Assembly: GCF_020687785.1 (NCBI RefSeq)
Contig: NZ_JAJEWI010000010.1
Coordinates: 62,001 to 126,000, forward strand
Direction: 5' to 3'
Origin: Sphingopyxis yananensis
GTDB taxonomy: Bacteria > Pseudomonadota > Alphaproteobacteria > Sphingomonadales > Sphingomonadaceae
DNA: 64,000 nucleotides
Every line of letters starts with the position of its first letter. The stretch's first letter is position 1. Of the stretch, positions 41,934 through 50,127 are shown piece by piece. Below the pieces are notes generated by a model that was given only the letters and a program-made list of their open reading frames with translations, searched no databases and was not told where the DNA came from. Position numbers and translations under genes: made by a program.

Positions 41934-43457
41934 ATGACATCATCCATGTCTGACATAGTTGCATTTCCGACGCTGGCTGGGGCCGGTGAAGCGCGCCAAT
42001 TGCCGCGCAATATCGAAGCCGAAGCGGCCTTTTTGGGCGCGGTGCTGATCGATAACCGAGTCGTCGAAGATTTGCCGGTGCAATTACAAGCCGACCATTT
42101 TTTTGAACCGCTGCATGGCCGGATTTATCAACAGGCCATGACCCTGATCGAACGCAATAGCATTGCGACACCGGTCACACTGAAACCCTATTTTGAACAT
42201 GATGAGCAGATGAAGGCGCTGGGCGGCGTTGGATATTTGGCGCAGTTGACGGGCAGCGGCGCGGGCTTGATCGGTGCGCGGGATATGGCGCAGCAGTTGT
42301 TCGATCTGGCTTTGCTGCGCGAATTGGTCGGCGTGGGCCGCAATTTGGTGGAAAATGCGCTGGATACCAGCGAAAGCGTCGATCCACAGGCCCAGATTGA
42401 GGATGCCGAGACATCGCTGTACCGCGTGGCGGGCGGCGATTCGGCTGTGGGGTCCGTCAAAAGCTTTGCACAGGCGAGTTTGGTGGCGCTGAGCACCGCT
42501 GAAAAGGCGCTGAACAGCGGCGGCGGCGTGTCGGGCATTACCACCGGCATCAACAGCGTGAACGCCAAAATCGGCGGCTTGCATGACAGCGATTTGATGA
42601 TTTTGGCGGGCCGTCCTGGTATGGGCAAAACCTCGCTTGCGACCAATATCGCCTATAATGCGGCGTCGCGCTGGCAGCGCGACGAGGGGGACGGCATTGC
42701 CCCTGACAAAAATATGGGCGCGAAAGTCGCCTTTTTCAGCCTTGAAATGTCCGCCGATCAGCTAGCGACCCGTATTTTGGCGGAACAGTCGGGCGTGTCT
42801 GGCGAGGCCTTGCGTATGGGCAAGATCAGCAAGGAGCAGTTCCAACAACTGAGCCGCGCGGTGACGGAATTGCAAAGCCTGCCCTTGTTCATCGACGACA
42901 CGGCGGGCCTGACCATTGCGGGCTTGCGCACCCGTGCGCGCCGTTTGCAGCGCCGCCATGGCATTGGCTTCATCATCGTTGACTATTTGCAGCTGCTGCA
43001 AGGCTCGTCGAAAAGCGGCGATAATCGCGTTCAAGAAATTTCCGAAATTTCGCGTGGTTTGAAAACCTTGGCAAAGGAGTTGAACGTACCGGTGATGGCG
43101 CTGTCCCAGCTTTCGCGTCAGGTGGAAAGCCGCGAAGACAAGCGCCCGCAATTGTCTGACCTTCGCGAATCCGGCTCGATCGAGCAGGACGCCGACATGG
43201 TGCTGTTCGTGTTCCGCGAAGATTATTATATGATGGCCAAAGAACCCAAGCGGCCCGTTGAAGGCGACGACATTAAGATTCACGCAGCGCATGAAGAATG
43301 GGCCAGCGACATGGAACGGGTGTTTGGCTTGGCGGAATTGATCGTCGCGAAAAGCCGTCACGGTTCGACCGGTAAGGTTCGCCTGCAATTTGACGCCAAG
43401 ACCACGAAATTCCACGATTTGGCCGATGATAGCATGGCCTATGAGGATTATGAGTGA
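41934..43457 (+). CDS. dnaB: Replicative DNA helicase DnaB
   Basis: 507 residues. N-terminal DnaB domain beginning PRNIEAEAAFLGAVLIDNRV. RecA-like helicase domain with Walker A in LAGRPGMGKTSLATNIAY, the H1a region VAFFSLEMSADQLATRIL, Walker B in IGFIIVDYLQLLQGSSK and the arginine finger region LSDLRESGSIEQDADMVLF, followed by KSRHGSTGKVRLQFD. Unwinds DNA ahead of the chromosomal replication fork. ATG 41934 has AAAGGA upstream; ATG 41946 is possible. Divergent from the UPF0262 operon across about 120 bp. No intein is present. Confidence 0.97.
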   Translation: MTSSMSDIVAFPTLAGAGEARQLPRNIEAEAAFLGAVLIDNRVVEDLPVQLQADHFFEPLHGRIYQQAMTLIERNSIATPVTLKPYFEHDEQMKALGGVGYLAQLTGSGAGLIGARDMAQQLFDLALLRELVGVGRNLVENALDTSESVDPQAQIEDAETSLYRVAGGDSAVGSVKSFAQASLVALSTAEKALNSGGGVSGITTGINSVNAKIGGLHDSDLMILAGRPGMGKTSLATNIAYNAASRWQRDEGDGIAPDKNMGAKVAFFSLEMSADQLATRILAEQSGVSGEALRMGKISKEQFQQLSRAVTELQSLPLFIDDTAGLTIAGLRTRARRLQRRHGIGFIIVDYLQLLQGSSKSGDNRVQEISEISRGLKTLAKELNVPVMALSQLSRQVESREDKRPQLSDLRESGSIEQDADMVLFVFREDYYMMAKEPKRPVEGDDIKIHAAHEEWASDMERVFGLAELIVAKSRHGSTGKVRLQFDAKTTKFHDLADDSMAYEDYE

Positions 43458-43463
43458 TGCACG

Positions 43464-43490
43464 TCCCTGCCAAGCGATGCTTGGTAGGGA
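43464..43490. terminator. Hairpin between dnaB and rluE
   Basis: TCCCTGCCAAGC, loop GAT, GCTTGGTAGGGA: a 12-bp stem with one G-T wobble, followed by TATGTTTT on the plus strand. It lies seven bases after the dnaB stop and separates it from the convergent pseudouridine synthase gene. Confidence 0.7.
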
Positions 43491-43507
43491 TATGTTTTGC
43501 AGCCTGA

Positions 43508-44071
43508 CTAGGCGTCGACTTTTTTCCATTCGCCCAAATCAAGGCCATCCAGTGACCAAGGGCCAACGCTCCAGCGGATGAGGCGCAGCGTGGGCAGGCC
43601 GACGGCGGCGGTCATGCGGCGCACTTGGCGGTTTCGCCCTTCGGTGATGGTCAGTTTTAACCACGCATCCGGCACGCTTTTGCGCACGCGAATGGGGGGA
43701 TCTCGGTCCCACAACGACGGATCGTCGATCGGTTCGGCCTTTGCGGGCAATGTCATGCCATCTTTCAGCATCACCCCGCTGCGCAGTCTATCCAACGCTT
43801 CGTCGCTGATATCGCCCTCCACTTGGGCGAGATAGCATTTGGGCGTTTTAAATTTGGGGTCGGATATGCGGTTTTGCAGGCGCCCATCATCGGTTAGCAG
43901 CATCAAGCCTTCGCTGTCTCGGTCCAGCCTGCCCGCCGGATAGACATGGGGAATGTCGATGAAATCAGACAAGGTGCGGCGCGCCGATCCAGCGGTTCCT
44001 TGATCGGTAAATTGGCTGAGCACATCGAAAGGTTTGTTAAAAATGATCAGCGTCATGGATGAAAAATTCAT
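43508..44071 (-). CDS. rluE: 23S rRNA pseudouridine synthase, RluE-like
   Basis: 187 residues, RsuA/RluB/E/F family without an S4 domain. The N-terminus [18 protein letters not shown] is characteristic of RluE, which modifies a uridine in domain V of 23S rRNA. The catalytic Asp lies in [15 protein letters not shown]. The C-terminal motif [15 protein letters not shown] and LRLIRWSVG complete the family pattern. Start ATG 44071 or ATG 44056 (MTLIIFNK); neither has a clear ribosome site. Stands alone between dnaB and the sulfur operon. Confidence 0.9.
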   Translation of the reverse strand: MNFSSMTLIIFNKPFDVLSQFTDQGTAGSARRTLSDFIDIPHVYPAGRLDRDSEGLMLLTDDGRLQNRISDPKFKTPKCYLAQVEGDISDEALDRLRSGVMLKDGMTLPAKAEPIDDPSLWDRDPPIRVRKSVPDAWLKLTITEGRNRQVRRMTAAVGLPTLRLIRWSVGPWSLDGLDLGEWKKVDA

Positions 44072-44116
44072 TTCTGGACAAGGCGTAGCAGCGCGAAGGG
44101 TGCAAAGCGCGCAAAG

Positions 44117-44151
44117 AAAAAGGCGCGGCCGCCATAAGGCAAAACCGCGCC
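44117..44151 (-). terminator. Terminator of the sulfate assimilation operon
   Basis: On the minus strand GGCGCGG pairs with CCGCGCC across a 16-base loop and is followed by TTTTTCTTT, a typical intrinsic terminator 26 bp beyond the cysH stop. Confidence 0.75.
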
Positions 44152-44176
44152 CTGATTATGTCATGTTGATCTGGCT

Positions 44177-44989
44177 TTAGAAAGCGGGTTCGTTCGCGGG
44201 ATCATCCGACGGGTCGGTCGAGGGGCCGCCGCCGATGGGCGTAACAGCGCTGTGGATGCCGCATTCAGTCTTGTCCCACCCGCGCCAGCGCCCCGAACGC
44301 GGGTCTTCGCCCGGTTGCACCTTGGATGTGCAAGGCGAACAGCCGATGCTGGGATAGCCTTGGGATTCCAAAGGATGGCGCGGCAGATTATGAGTTTCAA
44401 AATAAGCGTCCAGCATGTCCCGCGTCCAATTGGCCAGCGGGTTCATCTTTAATCGTCCGCTGTCGCCGTCCGGTTCAAAGCGGGGCAGACCTTGGCGGGT
44501 GGATGCTTGAAAACCTTTGCGCCCCGTGATGCTGGCGTCAAATTTCGCCAATGCCTTTTCAAGCGGCTTGACCTTGCGGATTTCGCAGCAGCCATCAGGG
44601 TCATAAGACCAGCGCAATTGGGTGGCGTCCTTTTCCGCAATATCATCGGGGTCCGGCGTCAAACTGATGATATTCAGCCCCAACAACTCGGCCAATTGAT
44701 CGCGATAGGCCAAGGTTTCGGGGAAATGTTTCCCTGTGTCGAGGAACAGCACGGGCACGTCAGGCTTGGCCTGTGTAACCAGATGCAGCAACACTGCGCT
44801 TTCCGTGCCAAAGCTGGAAACAATCGCGGCGTCGCCGATCAGGTCGCCGCCCAAAACAGCCGCGACCATATCTGCCGCTTCTTCGCCGCGAAACAGATTG
44901 TTGAGGCGAATGACATCGGTTTCCGCGAAACGCGGCGCCGTATCAATCACATCGCGGACGCGGACATCTTGGGCAGCAGGATTAGCCAT
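44177..44989 (-). CDS. cysH: Phosphoadenylyl/adenylyl-sulfate reductase
   Basis: 270 residues. Reduces APS or PAPS to sulfite with thioredoxin. The presence of two cysteine pairs (GCCEIRK near 130 and IGCSPCT near 220) with the catalytic Cys in TECGIH identifies the iron-sulfur form, usually active on adenylyl sulfate. The PP-loop region is SSFGTESAVLLHL, and LFLDTGKHFPETL follows. ATG 44989 overlaps the DUF934 stop by eight bases; an upstream frame is inside that gene. Last gene of the operon, with a clear terminator behind. No APS kinase or sulfate transporter is in the window. Confidence 0.94.
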   Translation of the reverse strand: MANPAAQDVRVRDVIDTAPRFAETDVIRLNNLFRGEEAADMVAAVLGGDLIGDAAIVSSFGTESAVLLHLVTQAKPDVPVLFLDTGKHFPETLAYRDQLAELLGLNIISLTPDPDDIAEKDATQLRWSYDPDGCCEIRKVKPLEKALAKFDASITGRKGFQASTRQGLPRFEPDGDSGRLKMNPLANWTRDMLDAYFETHNLPRHPLESQGYPSIGCSPCTSKVQPGEDPRSGRWRGWDKTECGIHSAVTPIGGGPSTDPSDDPANEPAF

Positions 44990-45395
44990 GGCGTAATTTC
45001 CAAATTGGCACCGCTTTGTCGGCTGCGGTTTGATAATATTCGGGCCATGTCGCCAAGGCTGTGGCGGCATGATCGGGATTCAATGGCACATCGGGCGCAA
45101 AAGCATCAAAGCCGCAGCGCTTCATGTGGCTGAGTTGATCGATCAGCACATCCCCTTGGGCGCGCAATGTTCCGGTAAAGCCAGCTTCGCGCAAAATGCG
45201 GGCGGAGGAAAAACCACGGCCATCGCGGAATTTGGGAAATGCCACTTCGACCAAAGTCAGGCGATCCAAATGGGGCAACAGCAAACGCGCATCTTCGCCC
45301 GGTTCAATGCGGACGGCGATGGCGTTGGATTCCGACAAAAATTCATCCATCGAAACAATGGGTGTGTCGGTTGTGTGGTTCAGCTGATCAACCAT
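44982..45395 (-). CDS. DUF934 family protein
   Basis: 137 residues. DUF934 proteins are encoded almost always next to sulfite reductase and CysH in proteobacteria, and are thought to assist sulfite reduction; the mechanism is unknown. Recognised by RIEPGEDARLLLPHLDRLTLVEVAFPKFRDGRGFSSARILRE (as a region), GTLRAQGDVLIDQLSHMKRCGFDAF (as a region) and the YYQTAADK ending. The start overlaps the sulfite reductase stop by eight bases (ATGGTTGA) and its end overlaps cysH. Lacks any cofactor-binding motif I can recognise, and has a single Cys. Confidence 0.85.
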   Translation of the reverse strand: MVDQLNHTTDTPIVSMDEFLSESNAIAVRIEPGEDARLLLPHLDRLTLVEVAFPKFRDGRGFSSARILREAGFTGTLRAQGDVLIDQLSHMKRCGFDAFAPDVPLNPDHAATALATWPEYYQTAADKAVPIWKLRHG

Positions 45396-47019
45396 AGATC
45401 GCCTCCTTGAACGGGGCCATGCCGATACGGCGATAGGTGTCGATAAAGCGTTCGCCGTCACGGCGTTCCGCCAAATATTTGTCGGTCGCACGCTCGATAG
45501 CATCGACCACGCCGTCCTCGTCAAAGCCGGGACCGGTGATGTTGGCGATGCTGACATCTTGTGCGCCCGAACCGCCGAAGGAGAGCTGGTAATTTTCCTT
45601 GCCCTTCTTATCGACTCCCAAAATACCGATGTGACCGGCGTGGTGGTGACCACAGGCGTTGATGCAGCCCGAAATCTTGAGTTTCAATTCCCCCAGATCG
45701 CGCTGGCGATCAAGATCGGCAAAGCGATCGGCGATTTTCTGGGCGACCGGAATGGAGCGCGCATTGGCCAAGCTGCAATAATCAAGGCCGGGGCAAGCGA
45801 TCATGTCGGTGATCAGGTCGAGGTTCGGCGTAGCAAGGCCCGCTGCCACCAGCTTTTCCCAAACAGCGAACAAATCAGCTTTGCGAACATGCGGCAGCAC
45901 GACATTTTGCGCATGGGTGATGCGCAATTCGTCATGGCTATATTGCAGCGCCAAATCGGCCATCAAGTCCATCTGGGCCGAAGTGGCGTCGCCCGGAATG
46001 CCTTCGATGGGCTTGAGGCTGATGGTCACAATGGCATGGCCAGCGGCCTTGTGCTTGGCGACATTCTGGCCGACCCACAAGGCAAAGTCTTTGTGCGACA
46101 GGTCCAGATCATCTGACGCATTGGCATCAAGGTCTGGCATCGCAAAGAAAGCGGCGATGCGGTCAAATTCTGCACGCGGCGGGTCGATGCCCAGCGCTTT
46201 TACCTGCGCAAATTCCTCTTCCACTTGGGCGCGATAGCTGTCTGCACCAATTTCGTGGATCAAGATTTTGATACGCGCTTTGTACATATTGTCGCGGCGG
46301 CCATAGCGGTTGTAGACGCGCAGGCAGGCCTCAAGATAGCTGAGCAAATCTTCGAGCGGCACAAATTCTTTGATCAAAGGCGCGATCATCGGGGTGCGGC
46401 CCATGCCGCCGCCCGCATAAACAGCCGCGCCATGCACGCCGTCTTTTTCGATGATCTGAATGCCAATGTCGTGCAAGCGCATTGCGGCGCGATCTTCTTG
46501 GGCAGCGATCACACAGATTTTGAACTTGCGTGGCAAATAGCTGAATTCGGGGTGGAAGCTGGACCATTGGCGCAGCAATTCCGCCCACGGGCGCGGATCG
46601 GTGATTTCGTCGGCGGCTGCGCCAGCAAATTGGTCCGAACTGATATTGCGGATGCAATTGCCACTGGTTTGGATGGCATGCATTTCCACCGACGCTAAAT
46701 CGGTCAAAATTTCAGGCGTGTCGTCCAGCTTGATCCAGTTGAATTGCAGATTTTGGCGGGTGGTAAAATGGCCATAATCGCGGTCATATTTGCGGGCGAT
46801 ATGCGCCAGCATATGCATTTGCTTGGACGACAAGGTGCCATAAGGAATAGCAACGCGCAGCATATAAGCGTGCAATTGCAAATATAAACCGTTCATCAGG
46901 CGCAAAGGTTTGAACTGATCTTCGGTCATGTCGCCGGACAGGCGGCGCTTCACCTGGTCGGCAAATTCGGCCACGCGGGCGTCGACCATCGCTTGGTCAT
47001 ATTGGTCATATTGATACAT
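45388..47019 (-). CDS. cysI: Sulfite (nitrite/sulfite) reductase hemoprotein
   Basis: 543 residues, siroheme-[4Fe-4S] reductase carrying out the six-electron reduction of sulfite to sulfide. Two homologous halves are seen, with IPYGTLSSKQMHMLAHIARK and YGHFTTRQNLQFNWI in the first. The metal-binding cysteines lie in CPGLDYCSLANARS and KISGCINACGHHHAGHIGI. No flavoprotein subunit (CysJ) is present, so electrons probably come from ferredoxin. Placement with CysH and SUMT argues for sulfite rather than nitrite. Ends eight bases inside DUF934 and starts one base after the DUF2849 stop. Confidence 0.92.
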   Translation of the reverse strand: MYQYDQYDQAMVDARVAEFADQVKRRLSGDMTEDQFKPLRLMNGLYLQLHAYMLRVAIPYGTLSSKQMHMLAHIARKYDRDYGHFTTRQNLQFNWIKLDDTPEILTDLASVEMHAIQTSGNCIRNISSDQFAGAAADEITDPRPWAELLRQWSSFHPEFSYLPRKFKICVIAAQEDRAAMRLHDIGIQIIEKDGVHGAAVYAGGGMGRTPMIAPLIKEFVPLEDLLSYLEACLRVYNRYGRRDNMYKARIKILIHEIGADSYRAQVEEEFAQVKALGIDPPRAEFDRIAAFFAMPDLDANASDDLDLSHKDFALWVGQNVAKHKAAGHAIVTISLKPIEGIPGDATSAQMDLMADLALQYSHDELRITHAQNVVLPHVRKADLFAVWEKLVAAGLATPNLDLITDMIACPGLDYCSLANARSIPVAQKIADRFADLDRQRDLGELKLKISGCINACGHHHAGHIGILGVDKKGKENYQLSFGGSGAQDVSIANITGPGFDEDGVVDAIERATDKYLAERRDGERFIDTYRRIGMAPFKEAIYG

Positions 47020-47020
47020 A

Positions 47021-47317
47021 TCAGATCACCCGTTCGGCGGCAGAGGGGTCATTGGGTTTCAACGTCAAATCAACGCGCACCGTGGGGCCAAGGGCGCGGA
47101 TGCGGTCCTTGATATGGGCAGGGCGCGGACCTTCGGCTGTCAATTCGCCGCCGATCACATAAGGGCCGTTAATGCGGCGCGCCAATTCCTCGGCAGCGGC
47201 GATGGTTTCGCCATCTTCGCCCACGTCCACAGCGTCTTCGATATGAATGGACCAGTCCTTTCCGGTCCACCATGTGACAAGTCCTGTGTTCAGGTCATTG
47301 CCCGTCAAAAGCTTCAT
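47021..47317 (-). CDS. DUF2849 family protein
   Basis: 98-residue small protein of the DUF2849 family, typical of alphaproteobacterial sulfur operons and located between SUMT and the sulfite reductase. Recognised by TGLVTWWTGKDWSIHIEDAVDV, quoted as a region, and AEELARRINGPYVIGGEL. ATG 47317 overlaps the SUMT stop (ATGA) and has GAGGAACC upstream; a longer frame exists only inside that gene. Function unknown; a role in siroheme insertion or reductase assembly is a guess from position. Confidence 0.85.
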   Translation of the reverse strand: MKLLTGNDLNTGLVTWWTGKDWSIHIEDAVDVGEDGETIAAAEELARRINGPYVIGGELTAEGPRPAHIKDRIRALGPTVRVDLTLKPNDPSAAERVI

Positions 47318-48153
47318 ATTTGGTTCCTCAAAAGAACGGCGTCGATTTGGGTCGCGATTCCCGGTGCGCCAAGGCAGTCCAGCGCATCGGCGCGTTTGGC
47401 GACTTCGCCGACGATAATCAATGCAGGGCTGGCAACTTGTTCGCGGAGGACCAAATCGCCCAGATCGGTCAAGATCGTGCGAAGGGCGCGGGCCTGCGCC
47501 GTCGTGCCGCGTTCCATGACGCACACGGGCAGATCAGGCGACACGCCGTCATGGATCAGCTTGTCCGAAATGGCGGCGGCGGTTGCTAGGCCCATGTAAA
47601 TGACCAAGGTGCGACCTATGCCCGCCAAGCCCGACCAGTCTTGGTCCGACAAATCTTTGCACTGGCCCGCCACAAAGGTCACCGCACTGGCATCGGCGCG
47701 ATGGGTGAGGGGCAGGCCAGCCTGCGCCGCGCAGCCCGCCGCAGCGGTGATGCCGGGCACGGTTTCACATGCCACGCCAGCGGCGCGGGCCGCGTCCAAT
47801 TCTTCGCCGCCGCGGCCAAAAATAAACGGGTCGCCGCCCTTCAGGCGCACCACTTGACGGCCTGCCAAGGCCTCGCGGACGATCAATTCGTTGATCAATT
47901 CCTGTTTCATCGTGTGGCGGCTGCGCTGTTTGGCGACGCTGATCCGTTCAACATGCGGGGGAATGAGGTCCAGCACGCCCTGACCGACCAAGCCGTCATG
48001 CACCACCAAATCCGCGCTTTCCAACAAGCGCGCGGCTTTTAGCGTCAGCAAATCTGGGTCGCCGGGGCCAGCACCAACCAGCCATAGCTTGCCCAAAGGC
48101 GCACTGGCGGGAAGCCGAGAAGGGAGAGGCGAATTTTTTTCCATGCTGTCCAT
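47314..48153 (-). CDS. cobA: Uroporphyrinogen-III C-methyltransferase (SUMT)
   Basis: About 279 residues. Methylates uroporphyrinogen III at C-2 and C-7 to give precorrin-2 for siroheme. Family motifs: LWLVGAGPGDPDLLTLKAARLL (region), VRLKGGDPFIFGRGGEELD (region), VPGITAAAGCAAQAGLPLTHR (region) and LVIYMGLATA. There is no CysG-type dehydrogenase/ferrochelatase domain, so the later siroheme steps are encoded elsewhere. The start is uncertain: ATG 48153, ATG 48144 or TTG 48204. First gene of the sulfur operon, supplying the cofactor for the reductase encoded two genes downstream. Confidence 0.92.
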   Translation of the reverse strand: MDSMEKNSPLPSRLPASAPLGKLWLVGAGPGDPDLLTLKAARLLESADLVVHDGLVGQGVLDLIPPHVERISVAKQRSRHTMKQELINELIVREALAGRQVVRLKGGDPFIFGRGGEELDAARAAGVACETVPGITAAAGCAAQAGLPLTHRADASAVTFVAGQCKDLSDQDWSGLAGIGRTLVIYMGLATAAAISDKLIHDGVSPDLPVCVMERGTTAQARALRTILTDLGDLVLREQVASPALIIVGEVAKRADALDCLGAPGIATQIDAVLLRNQI

Positions 48154-48299
48154 ATGGGATTTTGCGACCAAAAGGGCAAAGCAGGGTTTTTTTGTTTCGG
48201 CCAAGCTAATATTTCACGGCCCCATAGAAATGACACGGTAGCTGCTATAATAGACCCCAAAATTGGCCGCGCGACAAAGCTTGGAAGGCGCGGGAGCGC

Positions 48300-49751
48300 T
48301 TAGAAATAGCCTTTGAGCACCAATTTCGGGGCATCGCGTTCATCCGCGCGCAGGCCAATGCCAATGGATGCGCGCATCGTGTCTATTTCCGCGCTGGCGA
48401 CCGGATAGGCGCAATAATCGGCTGCATAAAAGCTGGTCGGGCGATGGTTGCCGGACAGACCAAGGCCGCCAAAAGGTGATGTTGGCGCTGCGTCATTGGT
48501 CGGGCGGTTCCAATTGATCACGCCTGCCCGAATATTGGCCCAAAATTGGTCGTAATGACTGGGGGATCCGCCCAGCAAGGTCGCGGACAGGCCAAAGCGG
48601 CTGTCATTCGCTTGGGCCATGGCATCTTCGAAACTATCGGCGCGGCTGACTTGCAGCAGGGGGCCGAAATATTCGGTGTCGCTGCGATCCGTCACCGATG
48701 TCACGTCAATGATGCCGGGTGTCAGAAAGGGCAGGTCGGGGTCGGGGCGGGTCATGGGTCGGATGACCTGTCCGCCCTTTGCCATCAGGTCCAAAAAGGC
48801 GCCCGTCAATTCGTCGGCTGCCGCATTGCTGATGACTGGTCCCATATAGGGCGCAGGGTCGGCATGGGGATGGTCGACGATGATGCGGTTCGCCAGAATT
48901 TTCACTTCGTCAATCAACGCGTCGGCCATGCTGCTTTTGACAATCAGGCGGCGCGCGCTGCTGCAACGTTGTCCTGCGCTGAGAAAGGCTGATTGTACCA
49001 CCAAGGTCGCCGCCGTGCGAAGGTCCACCGTATCCCACGCCACAATGGGGTTATTGCCGCCCATTTCCAGCGCCAGTATTTTGCCTGGATTGGCGGCATA
49101 CATAATATTGAGCGCCAAGCCTGTGCGGGCAGACCCTGTAAATAACAGGCCGTCGATCATGGGGTGGGCCGCCAGCTTTTTTCCGATTTCTGGTCCGCCA
49201 ACCACCAAGCGCAACACGGATTTCGGCAAGCCCACGGCGCGGAATAATTCCGTCAATTTGCTGCCCACAGCGGTGGCCATTTCTGAGGGTTTGAAGACCA
49301 CGCTATTGCCCGCAATGAGCGCGGGAATAATATGCCCTGCCGGTATCAGGGCTGGCATATTATAAGGGCTGATGACCGCCAATGTGCCATGGGGTTTGTG
49401 GCGTAGGGCCTGACGCAGGCCGAGCGCCCCTTCGATACGGCGGTTGGGGGTTCGTTCGCCGCTGGATTTGATGGATGCTTCGACTCGTTCGATAACCGCC
49501 TCAACCTCTGTTCGCGATTCCCACAAAGGCTTACCGGTTTCGCGCGAAATCAGGTCGGCCAAAACATCGCGTTCGGCTTTGACTTGATTGGCAAAGCGGC
49601 GCATCATTTCTGTGCGATATGTCAGCGGCTTAGATGCCCATTCGGACCAAGCCTGACGCGCGATTTCGACGTCCGAATCCACATCGCTGATCACACCAGA
49701 CCACAGATGCTGGCCGGTTGCTGGTTCCACGATGTTCAGAAAGTCGGTCAT
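48300..49751 (-). CDS. AstD-like N-succinylglutamate 5-semialdehyde dehydrogenase
   Basis: 483 residues, aldehyde dehydrogenase superfamily. The pattern (EPATGQHLWSG, VISPYNMPALIPAGHIIPAL, LFTGSARTG, catalytic Glu in ALEMGGNNP and catalytic Cys in SAGQRCSSARR) matches AstD, the fourth enzyme of the arginine succinyltransferase pathway. The other ast genes are not in the window. The conserved Asn in SPYNMP is present. Probably monocistronic: the sulfur operon follows on the same strand after about 150 bp. A role on another succinylated or plain aldehyde cannot be excluded. Confidence 0.82.
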   Translation of the reverse strand: MTDFLNIVEPATGQHLWSGVISDVDSDVEIARQAWSEWASKPLTYRTEMMRRFANQVKAERDVLADLISRETGKPLWESRTEVEAVIERVEASIKSSGERTPNRRIEGALGLRQALRHKPHGTLAVISPYNMPALIPAGHIIPALIAGNSVVFKPSEMATAVGSKLTELFRAVGLPKSVLRLVVGGPEIGKKLAAHPMIDGLLFTGSARTGLALNIMYAANPGKILALEMGGNNPIVAWDTVDLRTAATLVVQSAFLSAGQRCSSARRLIVKSSMADALIDEVKILANRIIVDHPHADPAPYMGPVISNAAADELTGAFLDLMAKGGQVIRPMTRPDPDLPFLTPGIIDVTSVTDRSDTEYFGPLLQVSRADSFEDAMAQANDSRFGLSATLLGGSPSHYDQFWANIRAGVINWNRPTNDAAPTSPFGGLGLSGNHRPTSFYAADYCAYPVASAEIDTMRASIGIGLRADERDAPKLVLKGYF

Positions 49752-50127
49752 ATCTAGATAATATTTATCCCAAATGTCAGTGCATCACAATCAGGAGCGA
49801 TGGACAGATTGCGGCGGCTGTCACCTTTGTCAGTAGGCAGAGTGGGCGAAAATCACCAACCAAAGGTAAACAGCATATCAAATTTCTTTGGAAAAGGGCA
49901 TCCACCTGTCGGTCCATGCCGACTCCATTCTATCCATAAATTGTGGGGGGCATTTGGGCTTGAGCGTGATTTGTCGTTGACATCAATGCACATGGAAGGC
50001 GTAAAAACCTGCTTTGTTTGCGGCGAAATGGGGGCAGCGGCATTGACTTTCGCCGTCATGTTCCGCTTACGCAAAGTAGAGGGATCAGCTTTGGTAGAAA
50101 GCTGATTTGCAGAAACGAGGTTCTAAC
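49752..50127. other. Divergent intergenic region, about 375 bp
   Basis: No gene. It must contain promoters for the AstD-like gene (left) and the nitronate-monooxygenase-like gene (right). A perfect 9-bp inverted repeat at 50084-50106 is the only structured element seen. ORFs at 49718-49939, 49800-50105 and 49853-50074 show no motif. Confidence 0.5.
50084..50106. promoter_or_regulatory. Perfect inverted repeat before nitronate-monooxygenase-like gene
   Basis: ATCAGCTTT, five bases, AAAGCTGAT, ending 21 bp before the GTG start and just ahead of the ribosome site GAGG. It could be an operator or a leader hairpin. Confidence 0.4.

Noticed and set aside
42762..43529. 255-codon minus-strand ORF opposite dnaB
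   Set aside because: Antisense shadow of an unmistakable dnaB.
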